64,000 nt of DNA, taken from Ahaetulla prasina (Eukaryota > Chordata > Lepidosauria > Squamata > Colubridae). The stretch spans positions 153,085,920 through 153,149,919 of the forward strand of contig NC_080540.1 in assembly GCF_028640845.1 (NCBI RefSeq), in the 5' to 3' direction. How positions within the stretch are numbered: position 1 is the stretch's first letter; every line of letters begins with the position of its first letter. Shown one piece after another: positions 55,200 through 64,000 of the stretch. The notes under the pieces were generated by a model. That model searched no databases. It worked only from the letters and a program-made list of their open reading frames with translations, and was not told the DNA's origin. A program made the position numbers and the translations under genes.

Positions 55200-55412
55200 G
55201 GAAGTAGCAATAGCAATAGCACTTAGATCTATATACCATCACATAGTGCTCTACAACACTCTCTGGGCAGTTTACAATGTCAGCATATTATCCCCAACAA
55301 TGTGGATCCTCATTTTACTGACCCTTGGAAGGATGGGAGGCTAAGTCAAGGATCAAACTCCAGACTGTGGGCAGAGTTAGCAATACTGCATTCTAACCAC
55401 TGTACCACCAGA
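55200..55412 (-). mobile_element. tRNA-derived SINE (L2-like tail)
   Basis: Seen in reverse: GCAATAGCAATAGCACTTAG tail, AATGTGGATCCTCATTTTAC, and AATACTGCATTCTAACCACT head. Same family as 15150. Confidence 0.8.
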
Positions 55413-56707
55413 ATATCCATCCATGTTTCTGTTATAATTTGGAGAACAGGTATGAAAGTGCAGAGTTTCATTAACATACCTGGTGTGTTTCATCCTGATT
55501 GCTTGCTTACTTGATTGATTGATTGATTGAACAGTTTTATATAGCAGTGCAACTAACACACAGCGACTCTGTCAAATTATGTAAATTGTTCTCCAGTCTT
55601 CTTGGAGTCTATAATCCCTGCCCACTATTTCCATCCTCCACAGGGATTCAGAGAATTGAAATCAAAATAGCTAGAGGGCTTCAGGTTGGTGAATGCTTTC
55701 CCATTCCTTAAAAATTGTATCTTTGTACCCATGACTTCATATTTTATTAAATCAGTTCCCATCTGTAGCAGGAGGTGGTGGGTTTCATGCTCCAAAATAG
55801 ATTTAGATAAGCCAAATAGTCCATAAACTGAACTGTTACTCATAACTTAATATATCTTGTTCTAGAAAACCCTCCAAGGAAGGATTCATTCAATGAACGC
55901 CTAAATATTTCCATTGTTGAATATCTCTCATGTTTTGAAAGACTTGCCTCTATCTTAAATACTTAATCTACAACACCCTCTGTATATTGCTTGTGGGGCT
56001 GTTATCAGAGGAAACAGTAAGCAAATATAATTTTGAAAGAGATAAACATCACAATAGCATCCCTTAGAATCAGAGAAGAATACTGCAGGACTGGAGAGAT
56101 TATACTCTGTAGATTATACTCTGTAGATCTCATGTGTTTCCTGGAGGGGTTTTGAAGTGAGCTGGAAAGATCATTTCCACATTGCTTTCTCTTTCACCTG
56201 ATTCTGCCCTCCCCAACTCCACCCCTTGGCATTCCGGGTTTGTTCAAAACTAAGCTGCCATAATACCTCTGTGCATGCATATGTGTGTATGTGTAATTTG
56301 TAATGGTGAAATATAATAAACAGAAGGAAAAGAAATACAATAATAATAATACGTTAGCTTTATTAATCTGAAGCCGAAGAGCAAAAAAAAACATTTATAA
56401 AGAAACTAACTCAATCCATTGACATATTATTAAATTAAACCTCATTGCTATTGTATCTGAGTCTGTCCACCTTTTTACTTTTCTATCTCCTTCCACCTTT
56501 CCCAGCATTCCAGAGGCTTAGGTGTTCACATAATGTGTCTGAAGTAGGATAATTTGAGCTTGATCATTTGTGCCTTGAGTGAAACATCTGGGTTGCTTTT
56601 GCTCAATGATCCATTTATTTTATTTATTTATTTTTGGCTGCGCATGGGATTCTCAAGTCTTCTCCAACACCATATATAGATACAGTATATACATCTTATT
56701 TTAGATA
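55413..56707. other. Unclassified non-coding DNA
   Basis: A short (TTGA)n run lies at 55513-55533. No gene is supportable. Confidence 0.4.
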
Positions 56708-56930
56708 TATATAGCAATAGCACTTAGGCTTATATACCACCCCATAGTGCTTTACAGCACTATCTGAGCAGTCAGCATTTTGTCCCCAACAATTTGGGTC
56801 CTCATTTTACCAACTTCAGAAGGATGGAAAGTTGAATCAACCTTGAGCTCCGTCGGGATTGAACTCCAGACAACGGGCAGAGTTAACCTGCAATACTGCA
56901 TTCTAACTACTGCGTCACCAGGACTCTTAT
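56708..56930 (-). mobile_element. tRNA-derived SINE (L2-like tail)
   Basis: Seen in reverse: ATAGCAATAGCACTTAGGCT tail, TCAACCTTGAGCTCCGTCGG and GCAATACTGCATTCTAACTA head. Same family as 15150. Confidence 0.8.
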
Positions 56931-56975
56931 ATAGATTATGTAGAACTATTTATAGTTCAGAAATCGATAAAGAAC

Positions 56976-57195
56976 ACATTTCAATTCAATTCAAATCTTT
57001 ATTGTCAGTGCACAACATATGTGCAATGAGATTGGTTGTGCTCCCTCAGTGCACCACCCCCAACACACTACAACTCACAGTGAAGACAGAAAATCCCTAA
57101 CCCAATAAATCATATTAACAAAACACCCAGTCCTATTGCACCAGTGTGAACATGTTATACATTGCGCTGGCCCTACAGTCCATTCCTGAATCTAT
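56976..57195 (-). mobile_element. Probable LINE 3' tail
   Basis: TTTCAATTCAATTCAAATCT followed by TTATTGTCAGTGCACAACAT resembles AATTG-type LINE tails read in reverse. No coding part is left and the family is unknown. Confidence 0.35.
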
Positions 57196-57202
57196 TCTTG
57201 TA

Positions 57203-57600
57203 CAGGTTGTCTTCAACTTACAAATATTTATTTAGTGACCATTCAAAGTTACAACAGCACTGAAAAAAGTGACTTATGATCATTTTTCTCACTTACGACT
57301 GTTGCAGCTCTTCATAGTCACATGATCAAAATTCAGATGCTTGGCTACTGGCTCATATTTATGATAGTTGCAGTGTCCCAGGGTCACCTGGTCATCTTTT
57401 GTGACTTTCTGACAAGCAAAGTCAATAGGGAAGCCAGATTCAGTTAAGAACAGTGCTACTAACTTAACAACTATAGTGATTCATTTAACAAGCAGGGTAA
57501 GAAAGGTCATACAATGGGGCAGAACTCACTTAACAACTGTCTTTTTGTTTTAGCAGCGAAAATTTTGAGCTCAATCATGGTCATAATTCAAGGACTACTT
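57203..57600 (+). mobile_element. CAGGTAGTCC family copy
   Basis: The left end CAGGTTGTCTTCAACTTACA follows TA; the right end reads CATAATTCAAGGACTACTTG. The interior matches 49574. Confidence 0.7.
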
Positions 57601-57855
57601 GGGAGGCAGCAGGAAGAGCCACAGCAAGAGGAATGGTCAGATAAAGGTAGCTTAGTCTGCAGTAGGTAGCTGGCTGTGGCAAATGTTTCAGAAGAAATCC
57701 GCCCTAATTTCTTCGACTGTGAAGATGATGCTGGGGGAGGATATATTTTCAGACTTGCAATTTTTTTAAATGTAACATTACAATAGAGTATAATTATGTC
57801 ATCTGGATTTGTTTTCTGTCTGGACTACCTTGCAAGGGTGACATTTCTTGAAATA
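57601..57855. other. Unclassified non-coding DNA
   Basis: No gene or repeat is recognised. Confidence 0.35.
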
Positions 57856-57863
57856 CTCTATAC

Positions 57864-58225
57864 CCGTGACGGCGAACCTATGGCCCGCGTGCCAAAAGGT
57901 AGCACACAGAACCCTTTCTGCTGGCTTGCGCACCATCGCCCTGGAGGTCAGATCTCCATGGCGTTTCTTTTGTGAGCTTCTGTTTCCCTGCAAACGACGA
58001 AACTGAAGCTCATGAAAGAGAAAGATCTTAACTATTTGCCACATTGCCAGTGTTGGGATGCCCCACCTCCCGCCAGCCAGCTGGTCTTCAGGTCTCTGCT
58101 GCGCATGTGCGCATGTGCACATTTGCGCATGCACATGTCTGCACATGTGCATGTGCACCTTTCAGTTTGGGTACGCGTGCGTGCACAGTTTGGACACTCA
58201 GCGTCTAACAGTTTCGCCATCACTG
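57864..58225. mobile_element. Non-autonomous hAT-like element (CAGTGATGGCGAA ends)
   Basis: Left end CCGTGACGGCGAACCT; complement of right end CAGTGATGGCGAAACT. Perfect TSD CTCTATAC (57856-57863, 58226-58233), which fits the hAT target consensus nTCTAnAn. The interior has a GCACATGTGC-rich stretch (58080-58190). Same family as 7774-8442. Confidence 0.93.
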
Positions 58226-58233
58226 CTCTATAC

Positions 58234-58620
58234 AGATAGAAATTAACATTCCTGGTGATAAAATGTATTTCTGCTGCCCTCAGAATGCTGAAAACACTCA
58301 GAGATCATCACCACGAATCAGTCAGCCTTCCTTACCATTAACCGATAGATCAGTGCAAAGGAAAACAAAAAACAAAAATTGAAACCAGCATACCAGCCAC
58401 TGATCACTCCTGGAGTAACAGCCTCCACTCCACACCAAAAGAGAATTAAATAGATTAAAGTATGCACCCCTCCCACCTATTCTGTGCTTTGGGGAATATT
58501 GGTTTGCTGAAAAATTGGAGCAATTGAGATGATGCTATAAAGCTCGCAAATGCCTTGTGAGCTGTAAATGGTGAAAGAACAGCATACGGTCACCTTTTGC
58601 AAGCAGTGTTTTTCCTAGGA
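58234..58620. other. Unclassified non-coding DNA
   Basis: No gene or repeat is recognised. Confidence 0.4.
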
Positions 58621-58628
58621 ACTGTGAC

Positions 58629-58859
58629 CCGGGGTGAAATTCAACAGGGTCTGACAGGTTCTGGAAAACCGGTAGCGGAAATTTTGAGTAGTTCGGAGAA
58701 CTGGCAAATGCCCCCTCTGGCTGGCCCCAGAGTGGGGTGGGAATGGAGATTTTGCAGTATCCTTCCCCTGCCACGCCCACCGAGCCACACCATACTACAC
58801 CACGCCCACCAAGCCACACCCACAGAAACGCTAGTAAAAAAAAATTGAATTCCACCACT
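58629..58859. mobile_element. hAT-like element, diverged CAGTGGTGGG family
   Basis: Left end CCGGGGTGAAATTCA; complement of right end AGTGGTGGAATTCA. Perfect TSD ACTGTGAC (58621-58628, 58860-58867). At 231 bp it is shorter than its relatives, from an internal deletion. Confidence 0.9.
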
Positions 58860-58910
58860 ACTGTGACCATGCCTTTGGTGGCTGGAGGACAGGAAAGAGA
58901 TCTTCTAAAA

Positions 58911-59029
58911 CAGGGGTCTCCAACCTTGGTCCCTTTAAGACTTGTGGACTTCAACTCCCAGAGTTCCTCAGCCAGCTTCTGGGAGTTGAAGTCCACAAGT
59001 CTTAAAGGGACCAAGGTTGGAGACCCCTG
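58911..59029. mobile_element. Palindromic hAT-like MITE with perfect 52-bp arms
   Basis: Arms at 58911-58962 and 58978-59029 are exact reverse complements, starting CAGGGGTCTCCAACCTTGGT. The 15-bp loop GTTCCTCAGCCAGCT lies between. The flanks TTCTAAAA (58903-58910) and TTCTAAAC (59030-59037) differ at one base and fit the hAT consensus. The truncated relative at 43205-43272 shows this is a dispersed family. Confidence 0.95.
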
Positions 59030-59054
59030 TTCTAAACTAGGTGTTGAAGCTCCA

Positions 59055-59513
59055 TGTTGTGTCTTGCTCGCTTTCCCCTCTTATCTCCTGCCGAACGCTG
59101 AGGAATGTCCTGGCATGCCTCCAGGCCCCAGCCCTGGCACCATGCCCAGACAGGCCGAGCAAGACGAAGGGCCTGACGTGCCTCCAGCCCCCAGTCCTGG
59201 CTCCACGCCCAGGCAAATGGAGCAACTAGACCCCTCCCCCTCCCCCACAGCATGTGAGCCTGAGGAATGTGAATTGCCAACAGCTGGAGCCTGGAGAGAT
59301 CCTCGCTTCAGGAGAATTGATAGGCGGCGTCAGCAAAAGGAAGGGAGGGGCAGGCCTGGATAAGTGCTGAGTCATGGAGCCACACCCCATGGCCTATATA
59401 AAGGATCTGCTTTCTGGCATTCTCTGAGTCAGGCAAAGTCTAAACATATCTTGCTGAAGTCACTTTCTGGTCTCCTGCCTGCTTTGAGAACTTTGCTAGG
59501 ACTTTGGCAGAGC
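59055..59513 (+). mobile_element. Truncated LTR (TGTTGTGTC family)
   Basis: It starts TGTTGTGTCTTGC and runs in parallel with the LTR at 60627, including TATATAAAGG at 59395-59404. It breaks off at about 59513 in CTTTGGCAGAG; the last ~60 bp of the LTR are missing. The open frame 58737-59363 is made by LTR sequence plus upstream hAT elements and is not a gene. Confidence 0.85.
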
Positions 59514-59639
59514 ACCTTTACTCACTACTCCCTGCCTGTCCCTCTTTTTGATTATTATATGGATGTATTCTCGTTGTGTTCTTTACATTGTTTATTGTAT
59601 TGTTCTATTGTTTTATTTTTATTATTTATTTGTGTTTAC

Positions 59640-59735
59640 ATTTTTTAAAATTTCTTCCCTTTTGTTGTTGTAAGCCGCCTAGAGCAGCCTCAAGGTGAGA
59701 TAGGCAGCAAATAAATTTAACAAATCAATCAATCA
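59640..59735 (+). mobile_element. L2-like or related LINE 3' tail
   Basis: GTTGTAAGCCGCCTAGAGCA followed by GATAGGCAGCAAATAAATTT and an (AATC)n end resembles the GCCGCC...GGCGGC-ATAAA tails of L2-like LINEs. It directly follows the broken LTR. Confidence 0.55.
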
Positions 59736-59739
59736 AAAG

Positions 59740-60620
59740 AACTCACCAAGTGAACTAGTGAGAAGGGGCGAAAGTCATACTTGTTCTCAAAGTCGTGTGA
59801 ATGGACAGTGCAGATAAGAGCCCACGGCCCTCATGTAGCCATCCCTTCAGTATAAATAGGACACTTTTTAAACGACTGTTTGTTAAAAAATACAAGTGAA
59901 TGTACCTTTTATCCATCCAGTACTTTTAACAACTTACATTTGTTTTGCTTATTATACAGACTCCTGGGCATTTTCCCTTTTTCATGTTCTATCTTTATAA
60001 CCACAATGTAAAATAGATTACGTATCTCTCTAACTCAGGCCATAAGGTTTGCTTTGATAATACCATGCTTGATTTGAGTACCTTTTTCTCATCATTGTTA
60101 TTTTATGCTGGATTTAATTTTCTAAAGGGACAAAAATGTTAAGAATGCAAGGCAAACATTAAAAATGTGAAAGTATTTATGCAGGTTCTAATCTGTGATC
60201 GGGAGATATATTCTGAGTTGTCCTTTTTCCCCTCCAAACATGAAGTTTGGAATTCCAATCCTTTGCAAGTCAGGCCATTTTTGTCCCTTCCTGTCCTTTT
60301 CATCTTAGAAGAACTACTAAGAGTTCTTCTCTTAGTGACAGCCTCCTATGAGTTGTCACAAAATGCTTTTAAAAATACCATCAACTGCCAGAAAGCACTG
60401 TCTAGTTTTAATTTATTGCCACACTGAGAGAGGGAAGCTGGTTGTAGCTTCCCAGAATGAGAAGTTCTCTTCTGTTGAATTGGTCCATTAGGACAACATT
60501 CGCAGCAGGAGCTCTGGAGGATTTCCAGCAAGGATTTTCATAGTGCTTCCTATCAAGAGATTCAGGGATTGAGCCCAGAATTGCCATATCCCAAGTAAGG
60601 ATTCTGCATTTTACCTCCAC
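59740..60620. other. Unclassified non-coding DNA
   Basis: It lies between two related LTRs but shows no gag, pol or primer binding site, so it is not an internal retroviral region. Confidence 0.5.
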
Positions 60621-60626
60621 AGGTTG

Positions 60627-61186
60627 TGTTGTGTCTTGCTCGCTCCCCCTGCCGCAGCCGGGCCCCTCTTATCTCCTGCCGGATGCTGATAGTTCGGAAG
60701 AATGTCCTGGCATGCCTCCAGCCCCCAGCCCTGGCACCATGCCCGGACAGGCCGAGCAAGACGAAGGGCCTGATGTGCCTTCAGCCCCCAGTCCTGGCAC
60801 CATGCCCAGGCAAACGGAGCAACTAAACCCCTCCCCCACAGCATGTGAGCCTGAAGAATGTAAAGCCAGTCATGAGCTCAGATTACCAACAGCTGGAGGC
60901 TGGAGAGATCCTCACTTCCGGAGAATTGAGAGGCAACGTCAGCAAAAAAAAAGGGAGGGGCAGGCCTGGATAAGTGCTGAGTCATGGAGCCACACCCCAT
61001 GGCCTATATAAAGGATCTGCTTTCTGGCATTCTTTGAGTCAGGCAAAGTCTAACTTGGATTGCTGAAGTCACTTCCTGGTCTCCTGCCTGCCTTGAGAAC
61101 TCTGATAGGACTTTGGCAGAGCTGCAGAGGCACGCTTGATACGGACTTCCCCGACCCGTCCATCAGTGGAGGAGTGGGACACGACA
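60627..61186 (+). mobile_element. Solo LTR, 560 bp (TGTTGTGTC family)
   Basis: Ends TGTTGTGTC and GACACGACA are inverted; 5-bp TSD GGTTG flanks it (60622-60626, 61187-61191). A TATA box TATATAAAGG lies at 61005-61014. No primer site or coding follows, so only the LTR remains. The frame 60631-61011 (proline-rich, PPAPSPGTMPGQAEQDEGP) is LTR sequence with repeats, not a gene. Confidence 0.92.
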
Positions 61187-61191
61187 GGTTG

Positions 61192-62489
61192 ATGTGGGAC
61201 CATACCTGTATTTCAGATCAATTGCAATAGACAGAGAAGAAGAAAGCCAGGGAGGACTTATCTCATGTCACATTGGGGAACATAGTAATATACCTGTATA
61301 TTACTATAGGTTACTAGGCATAAATCTTATAGCCACTGTCACATTTAGCACAGCACAGTACTGCACTGGGAAGGGAAAGGAAATGTATGTTTGTTCATTT
61401 GCTTGTTTATTAAATTTATGTGCTGCCCATCTTACTATCAAGTGACGCTGGGCAACTTGATAGTTACCTGATAGCTTTCTGAGAACGTACATACTGTAGA
61501 ATTTAAAGATCTTCATGAGGTTTGTTTGATGTTTTTTTTAATCTTCCTTGTAACTTTATAACCGCTAATAAAACAAAATCCTGAAAAGGCAATAACTGCA
61601 TTTGTTAGTGACTAGAAACCCTTTATGAACTTTTGCTGAAAACAGGAAAAAATGAACTTGTGATTTATGGGTTTAATGATTGGAAAGGGTAGAATATGGA
61701 CAGAAGGAAGCCATGATGTAACTTGAGGGACAAAGGATAAAATATAAATGTGTTTATAAGTGCTGTAAAGATCAAAAGCTACTCCTTTATGTCTTTCCTT
61801 TTTCTTTTTCATTTCTTTTCTAGGTACTTATCACTTTTCTTTTACTTTTCTTTCTTTTTCCTTAAATTTGTATTACTTTTACTTTGTAAAATATTCCTTT
61901 AATAAAAATATTTTTTACAAAACGATAAGGCATATTAAAACTCAAGGATAGGCAACCCATCATATATTTTGAGCTATATTTTTCATCAGCATAACTAGCA
62001 TTGTCAATGCTCCGACCATCCCATTCCCTCCTTTCCCTTCAAATAAAAATTGGCTGGTTAACTTTTCTTTCTTGTTCTGTTAGTCAATATGTTTCAGTCC
62101 CTGTAATGCACTTTGAACCAATTTATTTTATTAATGACACTTATCATTTAATTGACTTTCAAGGCCCACTCTTTATTGCTACTTGTGTTTGTGCTAAATC
62201 CAAATTGGATGCATGCTGTTTAGCTCTCTCTAAGAAATCATTAATTCCTCAGATTGCAGTAATGACAAAAGACAACAAAATAGATTTGGGAATAAGTTTG
62301 TTTACTCACCATTTGGAACTTTGTGAAAAATAAATGGGGGAAAAGTATGAGGGTATACGTGTGGACTTTTACAAAAAAGCAGGCAGAAAGTCTTCTAGCA
62401 GTCTTCCAAATGCAGTATAGGAATAATAAAAAGCACACCGTGCATTAAAAATATGCTAGTAGATATTAAAATCCCTGTTTGTTTTGAAC
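61192..62489. other. Unclassified non-coding DNA
   Basis: A possible small LINE/SINE tail lies at 61395-61450 (TTTATTAAATTTATGTGCTG). The frame 62001-62333 has no motif. Confidence 0.4.
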
Positions 62490-62668
62490 CAGTGGTGGGT
62501 TTCTACCGGTTCGCCCCGGATCGGGTGAACTGGTAGTGGTGATGGCAGGAGGCTCCGCCCACCCGTCTGAATGTCATCATGGATGCTCTGCACATGTGCA
62601 GAAGATTCTGCACATGCAGGCGCTCACAGTTCCGAACCGGTAGCGAAAGTAAGTGGAACCCACTACTG
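62490..62668. mobile_element. Short hAT-like MITE (CAGTGGTGGG ends)
   Basis: 179 bp. Left end CAGTGGTGGGTTTCTACCGG, right end GAACCCACTACTG. Perfect TSD TTTTGAAC (62482-62489, 62669-62676). Confidence 0.93.
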
Positions 62669-62676
62669 TTTTGAAC

Positions 62677-63236
62677 CATCACTAGATGACCTGAGATGAG
62701 TCCATCCTAGCTTAAGGAGATTCTGGAAAGTAAGGTTTAGCAATTCAGGATAGAGAATGTGGCTTCTCTTATGACAAAGTTCTGCAGGTAAGAAAGAGAT
62801 TTGGACATAATTGGACCAGTAACCCCTCTGAACCAAAGCATGTTGGGTAGCATTGTCCAGCCAAGTCTTCAAAGTTTCTATCTTTCAAAACATCAGAGGT
62901 TTTCCTGCCATGCTTTGGTTGATCTAGGAGAATCCTGATTATGGAATTCAGTCATGGGGATTACAACCGGCCTTTCCTTTGCGATATTTTAAATGAAACC
63001 TGAAGCCATGCCTATTCACTCGTACTCCTACTGAGTTACAGCTGTTTTAAGAGCTACCTCTTTTTAGAATGGTTTTGAAATGAACTTTGTTTTGAGGGTT
63101 ACATTCTAGTTGTTTAGTTTTTATTAAAGAGTTTTTCGTTGTTTTTTACACACCATTTTAGGAGGATGCATAAAATGAAAATGAATACAGAACATTGTCT
63201 TCATTAGGATTGTGGGAAGAAATGCAAGAAATATTT
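62677..63236. other. Unclassified non-coding DNA
   Basis: No gene or repeat is recognised. Confidence 0.4.
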
Positions 63237-63237
63237 A

Positions 63238-63370
63238 CTGTGTTTCCCCGAAAATAAGACCCTGTCTTATATCTTTTTGAACCCTGAAATAAGCGCTTGG
63301 CCTTATTGCCCGAGTTATAAACCCGATTGGGCTTATTATCAGGGGATGTCGTATATTGGGGGAAACAGGG
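63238..63370. mobile_element. TA-flanked MITE with GTTTCCCCGAAAATAAGAC end
   Basis: Left end CTGTGTTTCCCCGAAAATAA; the right end GGGGGAAACAGGG is its imperfect complement. TA borders both sides. Interior words such as AATAAGCGCTTGGCC and GGGCTTATTATC are palindrome-related. No coding. Confidence 0.7.
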
Positions 63371-64000
63371 TAGTAGGTTGAACTTCTTTCATCTACCCAA
63401 TAATCTGGATTTCATGTGGTAGTATATGCATAATCTAATTTTACTTGCTTTATTATCTAATGGTACTTTTTTTAACCTCATGAGAGTGTTGAAGGTTGGC
63501 TGTGTGTATGGTGAATATAAATATAAATGTTGATTACTACATTGAGGTCTTGATCCATCAGGAAAAGCCCTCACCTTCCATTATTCATGATACAATAGTC
63601 ATCCCATCTCTAATTTAATGTATGTACTTTCTCTACTTTCCCTAATAAGAAAAGAGTGCAGCGGGGGGGGGGGGAACATGTTCAAATCTGCAACGTACAG
63701 CCTCTGTTATAACATGGATTAATTTTATTCTCTTATCAACAGGCAATCTGATTCACTGAAGGCCCTTCTCCCCCTGCTAAATTCAATTTAACCCTTCTCA
63801 TATAAAATCAATTGCAATCAACCCGCCCTGTACCCCACAAGTAGGAACTTAGTGTCTTTTTTCAAGGAGCTTTCAAATATTTTGGTGAATGGTCCAATGC
63901 ATTATTGACCATTTAACTTTTTCTACTCTGCTCTGATTAGTTAATTGGCAGTTTCTGCAACCCTCATGGTTTGCAAATATATAAATATGCCAGCTTTAGT
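63371..64000. other. Unclassified non-coding DNA
   Basis: A G-run of about a dozen bases lies at 63663-63674. No gene or repeat is recognised. Confidence 0.4.

Noticed and set aside
58737..59363. 208-codon plus-strand frame
   Set aside because: It runs across a hAT element, the palindrome and an LTR with no shared domain, so it is a chance fusion.
60631..61011. 126-codon proline-rich frame
   Set aside because: It lies within the solo LTR and comes from internal repeats; there is no start context or homologue known to me.
59055..61186. A complete LTR retroelement between two related LTRs
   Set aside because: No primer site, polypurine tract or coding lies between them, and the second LTR has its own TSD.

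Overview
The window looks like ordinary A+T-rich, repeat-dense nuclear DNA from a squamate reptile, most probably a snake. Evidence: CR1, L2, L1, Rex1-like and RTE-like LINEs side by side; LINE 3' tails that grow into ATTCT/AATAG pentamer arrays; a GATA/GACA (Bkm-type) array; tRNA-derived SINEs; and many small hAT-like elements with intact 8-bp target-site duplications (TSDs). No operon, bacterial gene organisation or CRISPR array is visible. I found no host protein-coding gene that I can support. All convincing open frames belong to retrotransposons.

Layout. 1-2.3 kb is unclassified. 2.3-3.5 kb holds the 3' end of a CR1-group LINE invaded by a Penelope-like fragment with a hammerhead-ribozyme-like fold, next to a CR1 tail. 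4.6-5.0 kb is a SINE inside a SINE. 6.3-10.9 kb has hAT elements, one of them inside a Rex1-like LINE. 12.8-18.6 kb has SINEs, an LTR-like segment and a hAT inside a TA-flanked element. 20.5-26.9 kb is a 5'-truncated CR1 split by a complete Ty3/Gypsy element with identical 177-bp LTRs, and the CR1 ends in a graded microsatellite. 27.7-28.8 kb is a decayed LINE. 30-36.8 kb carries MITE-like elements, Rex1 tails, an L2 tail and a 755-bp solo LTR. 38.0-42.1 kb is the densest nest: an RTE-like LINE holding a Rex1-like LINE (itself holding a CR1-group LINE) and, separately, an L2. 43.4-48.0 kb is an L1 with TSDs inside another CR1-group copy. 48.6-64 kb is unclassified DNA studded with L2, CR1, SINE, hAT and TA-flanked copies and two related LTRs.

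The parts work together as a layered record of insertions. TSDs and restored host reading frames give relative ages at several points: RTE before Rex1 before CR1-group; RTE before L2; CR1 before Gypsy; CR1-group before L1. Autonomous families (L1, L2, CR1, Rex1, Gypsy) supply enzymes, while SINEs and short hAT and TA-flanked elements are non-autonomous. The most unusual items are the hammerhead-like motif, the identical-LTR Gypsy with broken pol, the perfect 52-bp-arm palindrome at 58.9 kb, and the 11-nt ORF1/ORF2 overlap in L1. Family names come from motifs read by eye, not from a database search.
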